A stretch of 64,000 nt of DNA from Actinomycetota bacterium. Its GTDB lineage: Bacteria; Actinomycetota; Thermoleophilia; RBG-16-64-13. The notes under the pieces were generated by a model. It had not been told where the DNA came from. It did not search any database and worked only from the letters and a program-made list of their open reading frames with translations. This document shows positions 30,960 to 38,861 of this stretch, one piece after another. Position 1 is the first letter of the stretch. Each line of letters begins with the position of its first letter. The DNA is taken from assembly GCA_012523095.1 (NCBI GenBank), contig JAAYJE010000062.1, forward strand, positions 94,357 through 158,356. The letters run 5' to 3'. The translations under genes were made by a program, and so were the position numbers.

Positions 30960-32948
30960 TCAAGCTACGAGGGAGATGGACTGCTTGGGACAGACGTCGA
31001 CGCAGGCCCCACAGCCGATACACCTGTCGACGATGATGTAGTGGGCGTTCTTGCGCTCACCCACTATCGCCTCGCTGGGACACTGTTTCTTGCAGACTCC
31101 GCAGCCGATACAGGTGGCGTTATCGACCTCGTACGTGCGAAGGCCCTGGCAGACTCCGGCCGGACAGCGATCTTCCATGATGTGCGCTTCGTATTCGTCG
31201 CTGAAGAAGCGGAGTGTTGACAAGACCGGGTTCGCGGCGGACTGCCCCAGGCCGCACAGCGAGGTGTCCTTGATCGTCTGAGCAAGCTCCTCCAGGTGCA
31301 ATAGTCCGCGGAAGCGCTCCAGGCGTCGGATCTCGTCGCCGACCGGGCGCTCGGTCAGGGCGGTTAGGATCTCATGCATCCTGGTGGTGCCCTCGCGGCA
31401 GGGGGTGCACTTGCCACACGACTCGTTGCGGATGAACTCCATGAAATACTTGGCGACGTCGACCATACAGCTTCGCTCGTCCATGACGACCATGCCGCCG
31501 GAGCCCATCATGGCGCCCAACTCCTGGAGTCCGGCATAGTCGGTGGGTACATCGAGGTATTTTTCGGGGATGCAACCGCCGCTCGGACCGCCGACCTGTA
31601 CGGCTTTTATCTGATGTCCCTCGGGCGCGCCGCCCCCGATATCGTAGACGATCTCTCGGAGAGGGACTCCTACCGGCACCTCGATGAGTCCGGTGTTCTG
31701 CACCCGCCCGCTGAGGGCGAAGACCTTGGTGCCGGCGGCGTCGCCGCGGCCCAGATCCTGGAACCAGGTCGGCCCGTTACGGAGGATGCAGGGTACGTTG
31801 GCCAGGGTCTCCACGTTGTTGAGGACCGTCGGCATGCCGTGCAGTCCCGCGACCGCCGGGTACGGCGGTCGCGGCCGGGGCATCCCGCGTCCACCCTCGA
31901 TGCTGGCGATTATGGCGGTCTCCTCACCACAGACGAAGGCGCCGGCCCCCTGTTTGATGGTGATGTCGAAGTCGGTCAGACTGCCCAGGATGTTGGTCCC
32001 GAGCAGACCGGCCGCGTGACACTGGGCTATCGCATCCCGCAGACGTTGGATGGCCAACGGGTACTCGGCCCGGCAGTATACGTAACCCTTGGTGGCACCG
32101 ATGGCGTATGCAGCTATGAGCATGCCCTCCACCACCCTGAAGGGGTCGCCTTCCAAGATGGCCCGGTCCATGAAGGCTCCGGGATCGCCCTCGTCGGCGT
32201 TGCAGATGAGGTACTTCTGGGTGGCCGCTGTGTTCAGCGCGACCTTCCACTTCTGCCCGGTGGGGAAGCCCGCTCCCCCTCGTCCACGCAGCCCTGCGTC
32301 GATGACCAGTTGGCATACTTCTTCCCGGGTCATGGTGGTGACGGCCCGGGCCGCGGCGGCGAAGCCGCCGGCGGCCAGAGCGGAGTCGAGGGAGGCGGGG
32401 TCGATGAGGCCGCAGTTGTCGAGCACGACTCGCGTCTGACCGGCGAAGAAAGGCGTGTCGGCCACCAGCGGTACATCCTCAAAACCAGGGGCGTCGCCGT
32501 AACGACCGTAAAGGAAGCGGTTGCGCACGTTCTTCTGCTCGAACAGAGCCTCGAGGAACTCCTCCACGTTGTCCGGGCTGAGATCGCAGTACGAGAGTCG
32601 CAGACCGTTGTCGTGGAGGTCAACGAAAACCTCTCGCTGACAATAGCCGACGCAACCTACCTCCACGACGTGCACCGAAAGCGCGTGCGCCTCCGTGTAT
32701 CGGCGGATCTTATCGATGATATGGAGGGCTCCATTCGCGCGGCCGCAGGTGCCGGCACCCACAAAGAGGACTGCGTCTTCGCCACCGCGACGCACGCGGG
32801 CCAGACGATCCGCTCTTCGGCTGTGGCAGGCCGGGTCCTCGTGACACAGGGGACCCGTCTGGAGACAGGCCACCAGGTCGGGGCATGGCGCACCGGGGGA
32901 ATGGGTGCAACGTGTACAACAGGGTGCGATGAGCAGGCTGTGGTTCAC
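30960..32948 (-). CDS. Hydrogenase NADH-binding subunit (HymB/NuoF-like)
   Basis: A 662-aa flavin- and iron-sulfur subunit that exchanges electrons with NAD(H). Residues ~1-50 are an unusual Cys-rich extension (Cys 10, 11, 14, 22, 28, 35, 40). A thioredoxin-like [2Fe-2S] domain follows (GTCGRANGA, EVGCVGYC). The FMN/NADH domain has GLRGRGGAGFPTGQKWK and NADEGDPGAFMDR. SLBB and the [4Fe-4S] motif ESCGKCTPCREG come next, and two ferredoxin-type [4Fe-4S] motifs close the C-terminus. The start is GTG 32948, overlapping the hymA stop by 4 bp. Confidence 0.92.
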   Translation of the reverse strand: MNHSLLIAPCCTRCTHSPGAPCPDLVACLQTGPLCHEDPACHSRRADRLARVRRGGEDAVLFVGAGTCGRANGALHIIDKIRRYTEAHALSVHVVEVGCVGYCQREVFVDLHDNGLRLSYCDLSPDNVEEFLEALFEQKNVRNRFLYGRYGDAPGFEDVPLVADTPFFAGQTRVVLDNCGLIDPASLDSALAAGGFAAAARAVTTMTREEVCQLVIDAGLRGRGGAGFPTGQKWKVALNTAATQKYLICNADEGDPGAFMDRAILEGDPFRVVEGMLIAAYAIGATKGYVYCRAEYPLAIQRLRDAIAQCHAAGLLGTNILGSLTDFDITIKQGAGAFVCGEETAIIASIEGGRGMPRPRPPYPAVAGLHGMPTVLNNVETLANVPCILRNGPTWFQDLGRGDAAGTKVFALSGRVQNTGLIEVPVGVPLREIVYDIGGGAPEGHQIKAVQVGGPSGGCIPEKYLDVPTDYAGLQELGAMMGSGGMVVMDERSCMVDVAKYFMEFIRNESCGKCTPCREGTTRMHEILTALTERPVGDEIRRLERFRGLLHLEELAQTIKDTSLCGLGQSAANPVLSTLRFFSDEYEAHIMEDRCPAGVCQGLRTYEVDNATCIGCGVCKKQCPSEAIVGERKNAHYIIVDRCIGCGACVDVCPKQSISLVA

Positions 32949-33445
32949 ATCAGGCTCCCCTCGGTGGATTCGCCTGTTGGATCCTGAGCTTCATCCAAAG
33001 CATCCAGGAGGGCGTCGAGCCTCTCCACGGTGAGGTGACCGTGGAACTCACCATCCAGTTTGATGACGGGAGCGATGGAGCAGGCGCCCAAGCAGGCGAC
33101 CGACAACACGCTGAACCGTCCGTCCGGGGAATTCCCGTCGGGGCGAAGCTTGAGTCGGCGCTGCAGGTGCTGGGCGATGGTCAGGCTTTGCTTGACGTGG
33201 CATGCCGTCCCGCGGCAGACTTCTATGACGTGCTCACCCAACGGGGCGAAACGGAACTGATTGTAGAAGGTGGCCACCCCGTAGATCCTTGCGACCGGGG
33301 TCTCCAGCGCCACCGCCAACTCGTTCATGGCGGCCTGCGACAAGAAGCCGTCCCTCTCCTGCACCTGCTGAAGCAGGGGGATGAGCTGCTCCTTAGAGAG
33401 GTCGCTTCTGTCGGCCACTAGTGTCTGGACAGAACTCACGGTCAT
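32945..33445 (-). CDS. Hydrogenase [2Fe-2S] subunit (HymA/NuoE-like)
   Basis: A 166-aa thioredoxin-fold [2Fe-2S] subunit. VCRGTACHVKQS and VACLGACSIAPV supply the four cluster Cys, and LLQQVQERDGFLS and ATFYNQFRF are family signatures. The ATG at 33445 overlaps the rex-receiver stop as ATGA, so I prefer it over 33463; translation is probably coupled. It completes the HymABC trimer, whose order here (A, B, C) is the usual one. Confidence 0.92.
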   Translation of the reverse strand: MTVSSVQTLVADRSDLSKEQLIPLLQQVQERDGFLSQAAMNELAVALETPVARIYGVATFYNQFRFAPLGEHVIEVCRGTACHVKQSLTIAQHLQRRLKLRPDGNSPDGRFSVLSVACLGACSIAPVIKLDGEFHGHLTVERLDALLDALDEAQDPTGESTEGSLM

Positions 33446-34566
33446 CCTTTCTCGGGGGGCCAAGGGGGGCGCTCCAGCTCCATACCCCCCAGCAACGACT
33501 CTACGCGCGCGGCCAGATCGGCCAGCTTGACGGGTTTCTGCATGAACGTCTCTGCGGGCAGGTCCTGCCCCATGAGCGAGGCGAGCACCTTGTCGCGGAT
33601 GTCCTTCTGGACGTTGAAGCCGGAAAGCATGATGATGGGGATGTCTCTCGTCGGCCCATCTGTCTTCAGCGCACTTGCGAGGACCATGCCTTCCTCCTCG
33701 TAGTCCATCATCACGTCGAGGATGATCAAGTCGGGCCTCTCTTTGACGATGCTTGCGTACGCCTCCTTGCCGTTGTTGGCGGTGGATACCACGAAGCCGC
33801 GGGCCGAGAGGAAGGCCTCTATGGACGCCACCAAGTCGCGGTCGTCATCGACCACGAGTATTCTCTCTGTTCGCATGCCTCCTCCTCTGATCTCTGGGGG
33901 TCGCTCTACCGTCCGCTCGTCGTCTTGCCGGCTCAAGAACGACAACTTCTCGAGCTTGGCTGATATGTCTATGGGTTCTATGAAGCAACCGGGCGGTGTC
34001 GCCGTTATCTTGGGGACGAAATTCAGGAAGCCGCGGACTCCGGCGGCCGCGGCACGATCCACGATCTCCTGGAGTCCTTCAGACTTGGTCGCCAGGATGA
34101 GGATCCGCACCTCGCTCTCCCGGAGTACGGTCTCCAGATCGTCAAGTCCGTGGCAACGGCGTCCCGCGAAGATCCGTCCGGCCTTCTCCGGATCTGAGTC
34201 GAAGGCCACCGAGATGTGGAAACCACGTTCTTCAAAGCCTCCGTAGGAGAGGAGGGCTCGTCCTAGGTTGCCGACGCCGACAAGGGCGATGTCCTGCACC
34301 TCGTGGGTCCCGATGATCTCGCTGATCGTCTCAGCCGTGCGACGGACGTCGTACCCGCGTGCGATGTTGCCGAAGCTTCCGAACGCTGCGAGGTCGCGTC
34401 TGAGTTGAGCGGGAGTGACCTCAACAAGCTCAGCCAACCGGCTCGAGTGGATCGACTCGACGCCTTCTCGGCTCAACTCCTCCAGCATACGGCGGTAGAC
34501 GCTCAGCCTCTCCACAGTGCGAAGGGAGATCTTTTTCGCTGTCTTACCCTTAGCCGCTTCAACCAT
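33442..34566 (-). CDS. Rex redox repressor fused to response-regulator receiver
   Basis: A single 374-codon frame. Residues ~10-85 are the Rex winged helix (AQLRRDLAAFGSFGNIARGYDV). Residues ~90-210 are the Rossmann domain with GVGNLGRALL for NADH binding. A short linker leads to a receiver domain (231-374) with Asp240-Asp242, phospho-acceptor Asp284 (LIILDVMM) and the Lys in FMQKPV. Rex normally stops near residue 215 and has no receiver. An internal in-frame ATG at 33876 is preceded by AGGAGGAGG, so a separate receiver of 144 aa may also be made. First gene of the hydrogenase operon. I infer dual control by NADH/NAD+ and phosphorylation. Confidence 0.93.
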   Translation of the reverse strand: MVEAAKGKTAKKISLRTVERLSVYRRMLEELSREGVESIHSSRLAELVEVTPAQLRRDLAAFGSFGNIARGYDVRRTAETISEIIGTHEVQDIALVGVGNLGRALLSYGGFEERGFHISVAFDSDPEKAGRIFAGRRCHGLDDLETVLRESEVRILILATKSEGLQEIVDRAAAAGVRGFLNFVPKITATPPGCFIEPIDISAKLEKLSFLSRQDDERTVERPPEIRGGGMRTERILVVDDDRDLVASIEAFLSARGFVVSTANNGKEAYASIVKERPDLIILDVMMDYEEEGMVLASALKTDGPTRDIPIIMLSGFNVQKDIRDKVLASLMGQDLPAETFMQKPVKLADLAARVESLLGGMELERPPWPPEKG

Positions 34567-34599
34567 TCTTACACAGCCTCCGGTGTTTGCTATCCGGTA

Positions 34600-34649
34600 C
34601 TGTGAATTAAATCACAGCAACTCGGACTGTGTCAACAGCTCTGTGTCAA
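34600..34649 (-). promoter_or_regulatory. Hydrogenase operon promoter with Rex operator
   Basis: CTGTGAATTAAATCACAG (34600-34617) is a perfect inverted repeat with 6-bp arms and a 6-bp spacer, matching the Rex consensus TTGTGA-N6-TCACAA except at the end bases. On the minus strand it covers the -10 element TTTAAT (34606-34611). A perfect -35 TTGACA lies at 34630-34635 (18-nt spacer), and a second TTGACA at 34644-34649. Rex bound here would block RNA polymerase, giving autorepression and hydrogenase control. Confidence 0.82.
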
Positions 34650-34732
34650 TCTGTAACATTTGTTTGATTGCTAGCATGACGGAAGCAGGACATCGCCCTT
34701 CCCGCATCAGACTACAAGGAGAAGAGGCAACT

Positions 34733-36124
34733 ATGGCATCAATGCCTAAGGTGATAGACCGAAAGAGGATCGCGGAACTGAGAGATCGTGAGGAGAAACG
34801 GCTGCAGCGCGAGACTCCCAAGTCGTACGAACTCTACCGGCGGGCCAGTGACTCGTTGGTGAAAGGGGTCTCGTCCAACTATCAGGTGCGAGATCCATAT
34901 CCAATCTATTTCACCCACGGAAAAGGATCGAAGATCTACTCAGTCGACGGCAAAGAGATGAGCGACTTCCACAATGCTTTCGGCTGCATGATCCAGGGAC
35001 ATGCTCATCCGGCCATCGTCGAAGCCGTCCGAAAGCGCGTCGAGCTGGGTACTCAGTTCGGTGTTCCGACGGAGGACCCCGTCATCGTGGCCGAGCATCT
35101 GGCCCGCAACTTCAAGTTGCCAAGATGGCGTTTTGTCAACTCAGGTTCTGAAGCCACCATGGACGCCATCCGCATCGCGAGGGCATATACAGGCCGCGAT
35201 ACCGTCATGAAGATATTCGGTTCATATCACGGCCATCACGACTACGTCATGGTTTCCATAGGGATCGTCGATTACGGCAAGACTCCTGTGGGCACCCGTG
35301 ACAACTACAACTCCTTGCCCTATGGGGGAGGCATCCCCAAGCAGGTCGTCGACATGACGGTACCGGTCCCTTTCAATGATGCCGCCATGATGGAAGTCCG
35401 CATCGAGCGTCTCATCGAGGAGGGTCGCAAGCCGGCCTGCATGATCATGGAACCGGCCATGATGAACCTGGGCGTCATCCTCCCCGAGCCTGGCTACCTG
35501 GCGCAGGTGCGTGAAATCACGCGTAGGCACGACATCGTTCTCATCTTCGACGAGGTCAAGACGGGCATCTGTACGGCCGCTGGTGGAGCCGTGGAGCGTT
35601 GGGGAGTGGTGCCGGACATGATCTGCCTGGCGAAAGCCCTCGCCGGAGGGTTGCCCTCAGGGGCCATCGGCGCCACGGAAGAGATAATGGAGGTGGTGTA
35701 TTCCGGCGACGTCTTTCAGGTCGGCACCTACAACGGCAACCCCCTGTGCATGGCCGCTGCGCGCGCCAGCCTGGAAGAGGTCATGACTCCGGATGCGTAT
35801 GCGCATCTGAACTACCTGAACGACCGCCTCGCAAGCGGATGCGACGCCATCTGCGCCAAGTATGGCTTCCCGGGGTACACGGTGGCGATCTCCTCCAAAG
35901 GATGTGTCAACTTCACCACCGAGAAGATCAACGATTACGACTCGTTTGTGAAGCACCAGGACGTTGAGCTCTGCTTCCTGGCCTGGCTCTTCAATGTTAA
36001 TCGTGGAGTCCTCTTGGTGAACGGTCGGGAAGAAGAGTGGTGTCTATCGGTCCAGCATGGAGACGACGATATCGATCGGTATCTCGCTGCGTTCGACGAA
36101 TTCGCCCGGGAGGTCACGGTCTGA
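34733..36124 (+). CDS. Class III aminotransferase, glutamate-1-semialdehyde aminomutase-like
   Basis: A 463-aa PLP enzyme. SGSEATMDAIRIAR (phosphate-binding turn), GSYHGHHDYV, IFDEVKTG (the Asp that contacts the PLP ring) and LAKALAGGLPSGAIG (Schiff-base Lys) are present. It resembles HemL, but it is longer at the N-terminus and has a divergent C-terminus, so a different amino-group transfer is possible. ATG 34733 follows GAGG at 5 nt; the frame extends to 34517 across the Rex operator, which I reject. It is divergent from the hydrogenase operon, so the Rex site may also influence it. The MBL-fold gene follows by 35 bp. Confidence 0.85.
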   Translation: MASMPKVIDRKRIAELRDREEKRLQRETPKSYELYRRASDSLVKGVSSNYQVRDPYPIYFTHGKGSKIYSVDGKEMSDFHNAFGCMIQGHAHPAIVEAVRKRVELGTQFGVPTEDPVIVAEHLARNFKLPRWRFVNSGSEATMDAIRIARAYTGRDTVMKIFGSYHGHHDYVMVSIGIVDYGKTPVGTRDNYNSLPYGGGIPKQVVDMTVPVPFNDAAMMEVRIERLIEEGRKPACMIMEPAMMNLGVILPEPGYLAQVREITRRHDIVLIFDEVKTGICTAAGGAVERWGVVPDMICLAKALAGGLPSGAIGATEEIMEVVYSGDVFQVGTYNGNPLCMAAARASLEEVMTPDAYAHLNYLNDRLASGCDAICAKYGFPGYTVAISSKGCVNFTTEKINDYDSFVKHQDVELCFLAWLFNVNRGVLLVNGREEEWCLSVQHGDDDIDRYLAAFDEFAREVTV

Positions 36125-36159
36125 CGGCCGTCCCGGCCGCTACAACCCGAGGAGGGCTC

Positions 36160-37056
36160 ATGGCGCTCGACTACAGAGTGTTCATGCACAGCTACGACGG
36201 ATGGAACAGTACATCCACGCTCTTCTACGGAGAGCGAGACGCCGTTCTCGTCGACCCGCCCCAGTTGCTCAGCGATGCCCACCGTCTGACGGCTGAGCTG
36301 CTGCTGATCGGCAAGAACCTCACACACGTCTATGTCTCTCACTTCCACCCCGATCATCACTTCGGGTCGGGCGTGATTCAGTACGCATTCCCCCGGGCGC
36401 GGGTCGTCGCTCTACCCAGTGTCGTCGAGGACATCGTCTTCACGACCGACGACAAGGTAGACATGTGGGGAGATGTGTTCGGGCGCAATGAGCCTGAGAA
36501 GGTGCTCATCCCCATGCCGCTCGCCGAACCCCGGCTTGAGCTGGAGGGATATGAGTTGGAGTTTTCTGACGGCTGGGAGGGAGACTGTCCGAACAACAGC
36601 GTGGTCTGGGTGCCGTCATTGCGGGTCGTGTGCGCCACAGATGTCGCCGAGCTCGACTCCCATCTATGGACGGGGGAGAGCGATGCGGCTCGACGCCAGA
36701 AGTGGAGGGACTCAATCAACGAACTGCGGGAGTTCGACGCCCGGGTCATCATCCCGGGGCACTGCAGTCCGGAAGCGCACCAGACCCTGGATGGTACGTC
36801 GTGTATCGAGCATTCTTTGCACTACCTCGATGTGTACGAAGAGGTCCTTGCGACGGCCAAGACCGGTGAGGAACTGGTTGCCGGCGTCATGCGTCACTTC
36901 CCGGGCATGAAGACCGAAGACTTTGGTTTGGAGTGGCAGGCGCGGCTCCTCTTCCCCAAGAGCTGCCCCGACTCCTTCGCTCCCCTCCCCGGGAAACCGG
37001 GTGAGATCTTCCTCGATCCGCACGGTGAGTATCTTGGAGAGCCGCCGAGAGAGTGA
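36160..37056 (+). CDS. Metallo-beta-lactamase-fold hydrolase
   Basis: A 298-aa protein with the metal-binding motif HFHPDHH, a downstream Asp (VCATDVAELD) and IIPGHCSPEAH, the standard MBL ligand set. The fold covers hydrolases such as thioesterases, glyoxalases and flavodiiron-type proteins; I cannot pick the substrate. ATG 36160 follows GAGGAGGG. It is probably co-transcribed with the aminotransferase and may process its product. Confidence 0.85.
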   Translation: MALDYRVFMHSYDGWNSTSTLFYGERDAVLVDPPQLLSDAHRLTAELLLIGKNLTHVYVSHFHPDHHFGSGVIQYAFPRARVVALPSVVEDIVFTTDDKVDMWGDVFGRNEPEKVLIPMPLAEPRLELEGYELEFSDGWEGDCPNNSVVWVPSLRVVCATDVAELDSHLWTGESDAARRQKWRDSINELREFDARVIIPGHCSPEAHQTLDGTSCIEHSLHYLDVYEEVLATAKTGEELVAGVMRHFPGMKTEDFGLEWQARLLFPKSCPDSFAPLPGKPGEIFLDPHGEYLGEPPRE

Positions 37057-37131
37057 GCCGGCGCCTGGAGTGGCGCGTGACCTTCGCGGCACGCGCGACC
37101 CAGGGGTGCGCAGGATCTAGGGCCGCACGGG

Positions 37132-37752
37132 CTACTCGGGACCGATCTGACCTCGGATGGCGTCGACAGGGTGCGATTTGTTGCCGATGCTGACGTACGC
37201 ACCGCCCTCGTCGAGCAGGGCGATGAGATCGGCGATGGTCTTGCCCCGTAGCGGGCCGGTCAGGTCCTGTTCTACGATGGTGCCCTCCGCGAGCCTGCCG
37301 GTGAAGGATCCCTCTTCCATTGGGCCCGCGAAGAGAGTGTAGACGGCCGCCCCATCCGAGGAGCCGGGCTCACCGGCGTAGATGGTGGCGTCACTGGGAA
37401 AGGTCAGAGCGCGTGTGATCGTCAAGACGTACGACATGACCTCCGTCTCTGCGTCGTAGTCTAGAGTGAGGGTGGCGCTCGCGGTGGTCGTCACTTTCGG
37501 CACCGACTCGTCCCCCGTCAGCTCCGCGGTGAAGGCGCTTGAGAGCAAAGTGGTGTCGGTCTCTTGGGTGGTGTTGGTGCTGGTGACCGACGTTTCGTCG
37601 TCGCCGCCACAAGTAAGAGCGAGGACCACTATCAGCACTATGAGGGCTAAGAGGCAGATAACGAGGGCCATGCGCCGGCGTTGCACCTGCTCGGCCCGGA
37701 TCTGACGAGCCCGCTGCCGGTCATTAGGGTCGCGCTCAATCTCAGGTTGCAT
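37132..37752 (-). CDS. Membrane-anchored CHRD-domain protein
   Basis: A 206-aa protein with a basic cytosolic start, one transmembrane helix (about residues 29-48), a Thr/Ser-rich linker, then a CHRD domain (FTAELTGDESVPKV, ATIYAGEPGSSDGAAVYTLF, YVSIGNKSHPVDAIRGQI). CHRD domains occur in extracellular proteins across bacteria and in animal chordin; their biochemical role in bacteria is not settled. GGAGGGG precedes the ATG. Confidence 0.85.
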   Translation of the reverse strand: MQPEIERDPNDRQRARQIRAEQVQRRRMALVICLLALIVLIVVLALTCGGDDETSVTSTNTTQETDTTLLSSAFTAELTGDESVPKVTTTASATLTLDYDAETEVMSYVLTITRALTFPSDATIYAGEPGSSDGAAVYTLFAGPMEEGSFTGRLAEGTIVEQDLTGPLRGKTIADLIALLDEGGAYVSIGNKSHPVDAIRGQIGPE

Positions 37753-37895
37753 GCGAACCCCTCCGCGGATCGGAAGTCACCTTCAACCAGGACAATGGTA
37801 GTGTACCCGATTGTCGTCCCTCTGATGGATGTTTCTATCATGGAGGCGGAGCTCCGCGGGTGCACGGCCGACCTACAAAGCATAATATAGGCTCT

Positions 37896-38861
37896 ATGTC
37901 ACGAGCTGCCGACTATCTTCGCAACCTGATCGCGCGCGCCCCGCACGGGGCCGCGCTGCCCCGCACGGGGCCCCGTGCGGGGCGCGGCGGCGCGTCATCG
38001 TTTCATCTCGTTTGGGAGTCACTCGTAGGCCCCGTTCCCCATCCTCGTCTGGTCGAGGTGTCGGCCGTACTCGAGGTGGTCGACCCGCCTGGGGTGGAGG
38101 CCTTGTACTTCTGGGCTCTCCAGGTGGACTTCGTCGACGACCGCGGTGTATGGGGCGGCGGTCACACCGGTCTGCAGTGGAACCGTCGCTATCCTGGAAG
38201 CAGAGCCGTCAACTGGGGCGGATACTCCTCTCCCGAACAGGGCGGCCGGGTACTTGCCGGCACCCTCTCATCCCTACCCGGTTTCCCGGATGATCCGAAC
38301 ACCGTCGCCTATGCTTGGGAGGCGGGCCGTCCGTACCGGTTGCGCGTGCACCGGTCCTCCGACTTTGTGGGAGCCTGGCGCGCGGAAGTGACCGACCTGT
38401 CGACCGGCATCGCTACGATCGTCCGCGACCTGCTCCCTGATGCCGGTCGCGGCGTCTCCGGCTCTTGCCTCACCCGGCCGATCGTATGGTCGGAGGTGTT
38501 CGCCGACTGTGAGTCGCCCTCGGTCACAGTGAGGTGGAGCGACCTCGCAGCCGTCGATGAGGGCGGGTCGGTGTTCCGGCCCGAGGCGGTCAGGGTCAAC
38601 TACCAGCCATCTGAGGACGGAGGCTGCTCCAACACCACGGCCCTGGCGGACGAAGGCAGCGGGTTCCTTCAGGTGACCAACGTCCCCCGTGTCGTGGGGC
38701 AGGGCGCCCGTCTCTCCCCGATCGGGTCGGTGCGCTCCGCCTGGGGGTCGCCCGATTCGTCGGACGGTGGACGGCGGGAAGGCTTCAGAGCGCACATGCC
38801 GCGCTCCACATCCTCCAGGAAGTCCATGAGCTCGTCGTGTTCCACGGGTCTACTGATGTAG
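37896..38861 (+). CDS. Unknown beta-rich protein overlapping convergent gene
   Basis: Unrecognised protein of 321 aa. Residues ~30-270 show many aromatic strands (FHLVWESLVGPVPHPRLVE, LYFWALQVDFVDDRGVWGGG, AVNWGGYSS, PYRLRVHRSS), suggesting a lectin- or jelly-roll-like fold. The last ~65 codons overlap the convergent GGDEF-EAL gene by 193 bp and read as low-complexity Ser/Arg, so part of the tail may not be conserved. A GC palindrome sits near the 5' end of the frame. There is no signal peptide. Start ATG 37896; an in-frame GTG at 37860 is possible. Confidence 0.6.
   Translation: MSRAADYLRNLIARAPHGAALPRTGPRAGRGGASSFHLVWESLVGPVPHPRLVEVSAVLEVVDPPGVEALYFWALQVDFVDDRGVWGGGHTGLQWNRRYPGSRAVNWGGYSSPEQGGRVLAGTLSSLPGFPDDPNTVAYAWEAGRPYRLRVHRSSDFVGAWRAEVTDLSTGIATIVRDLLPDAGRGVSGSCLTRPIVWSEVFADCESPSVTVRWSDLAAVDEGGSVFRPEAVRVNYQPSEDGGCSNTTALADEGSGFLQVTNVPRVVGQGARLSPIGSVRSAWGSPDSSDGGRREGFRAHMPRSTSSRKSMSSSCSTGLLM
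37938..37983 (+). repeat. GC-rich repeat and 26-bp perfect palindrome
   Basis: GCCCCGCACGGGGCC occurs at 37938-37952 and 37958-37972. The second copy is the left part of a perfect 26-bp palindrome at 37958-37983 (each arm GCCCCGCACGGGG or its complement). The right arm can pair with either copy, giving two alternative hairpins about 45-85 nt after the proposed start codon. Confidence 0.8.

Noticed and set aside
31374..32987. Plus-strand frame of 537 codons opposite hymB
   Set aside because: Mirror of the NADH-binding subunit's GC-rich third positions; no domain signal.
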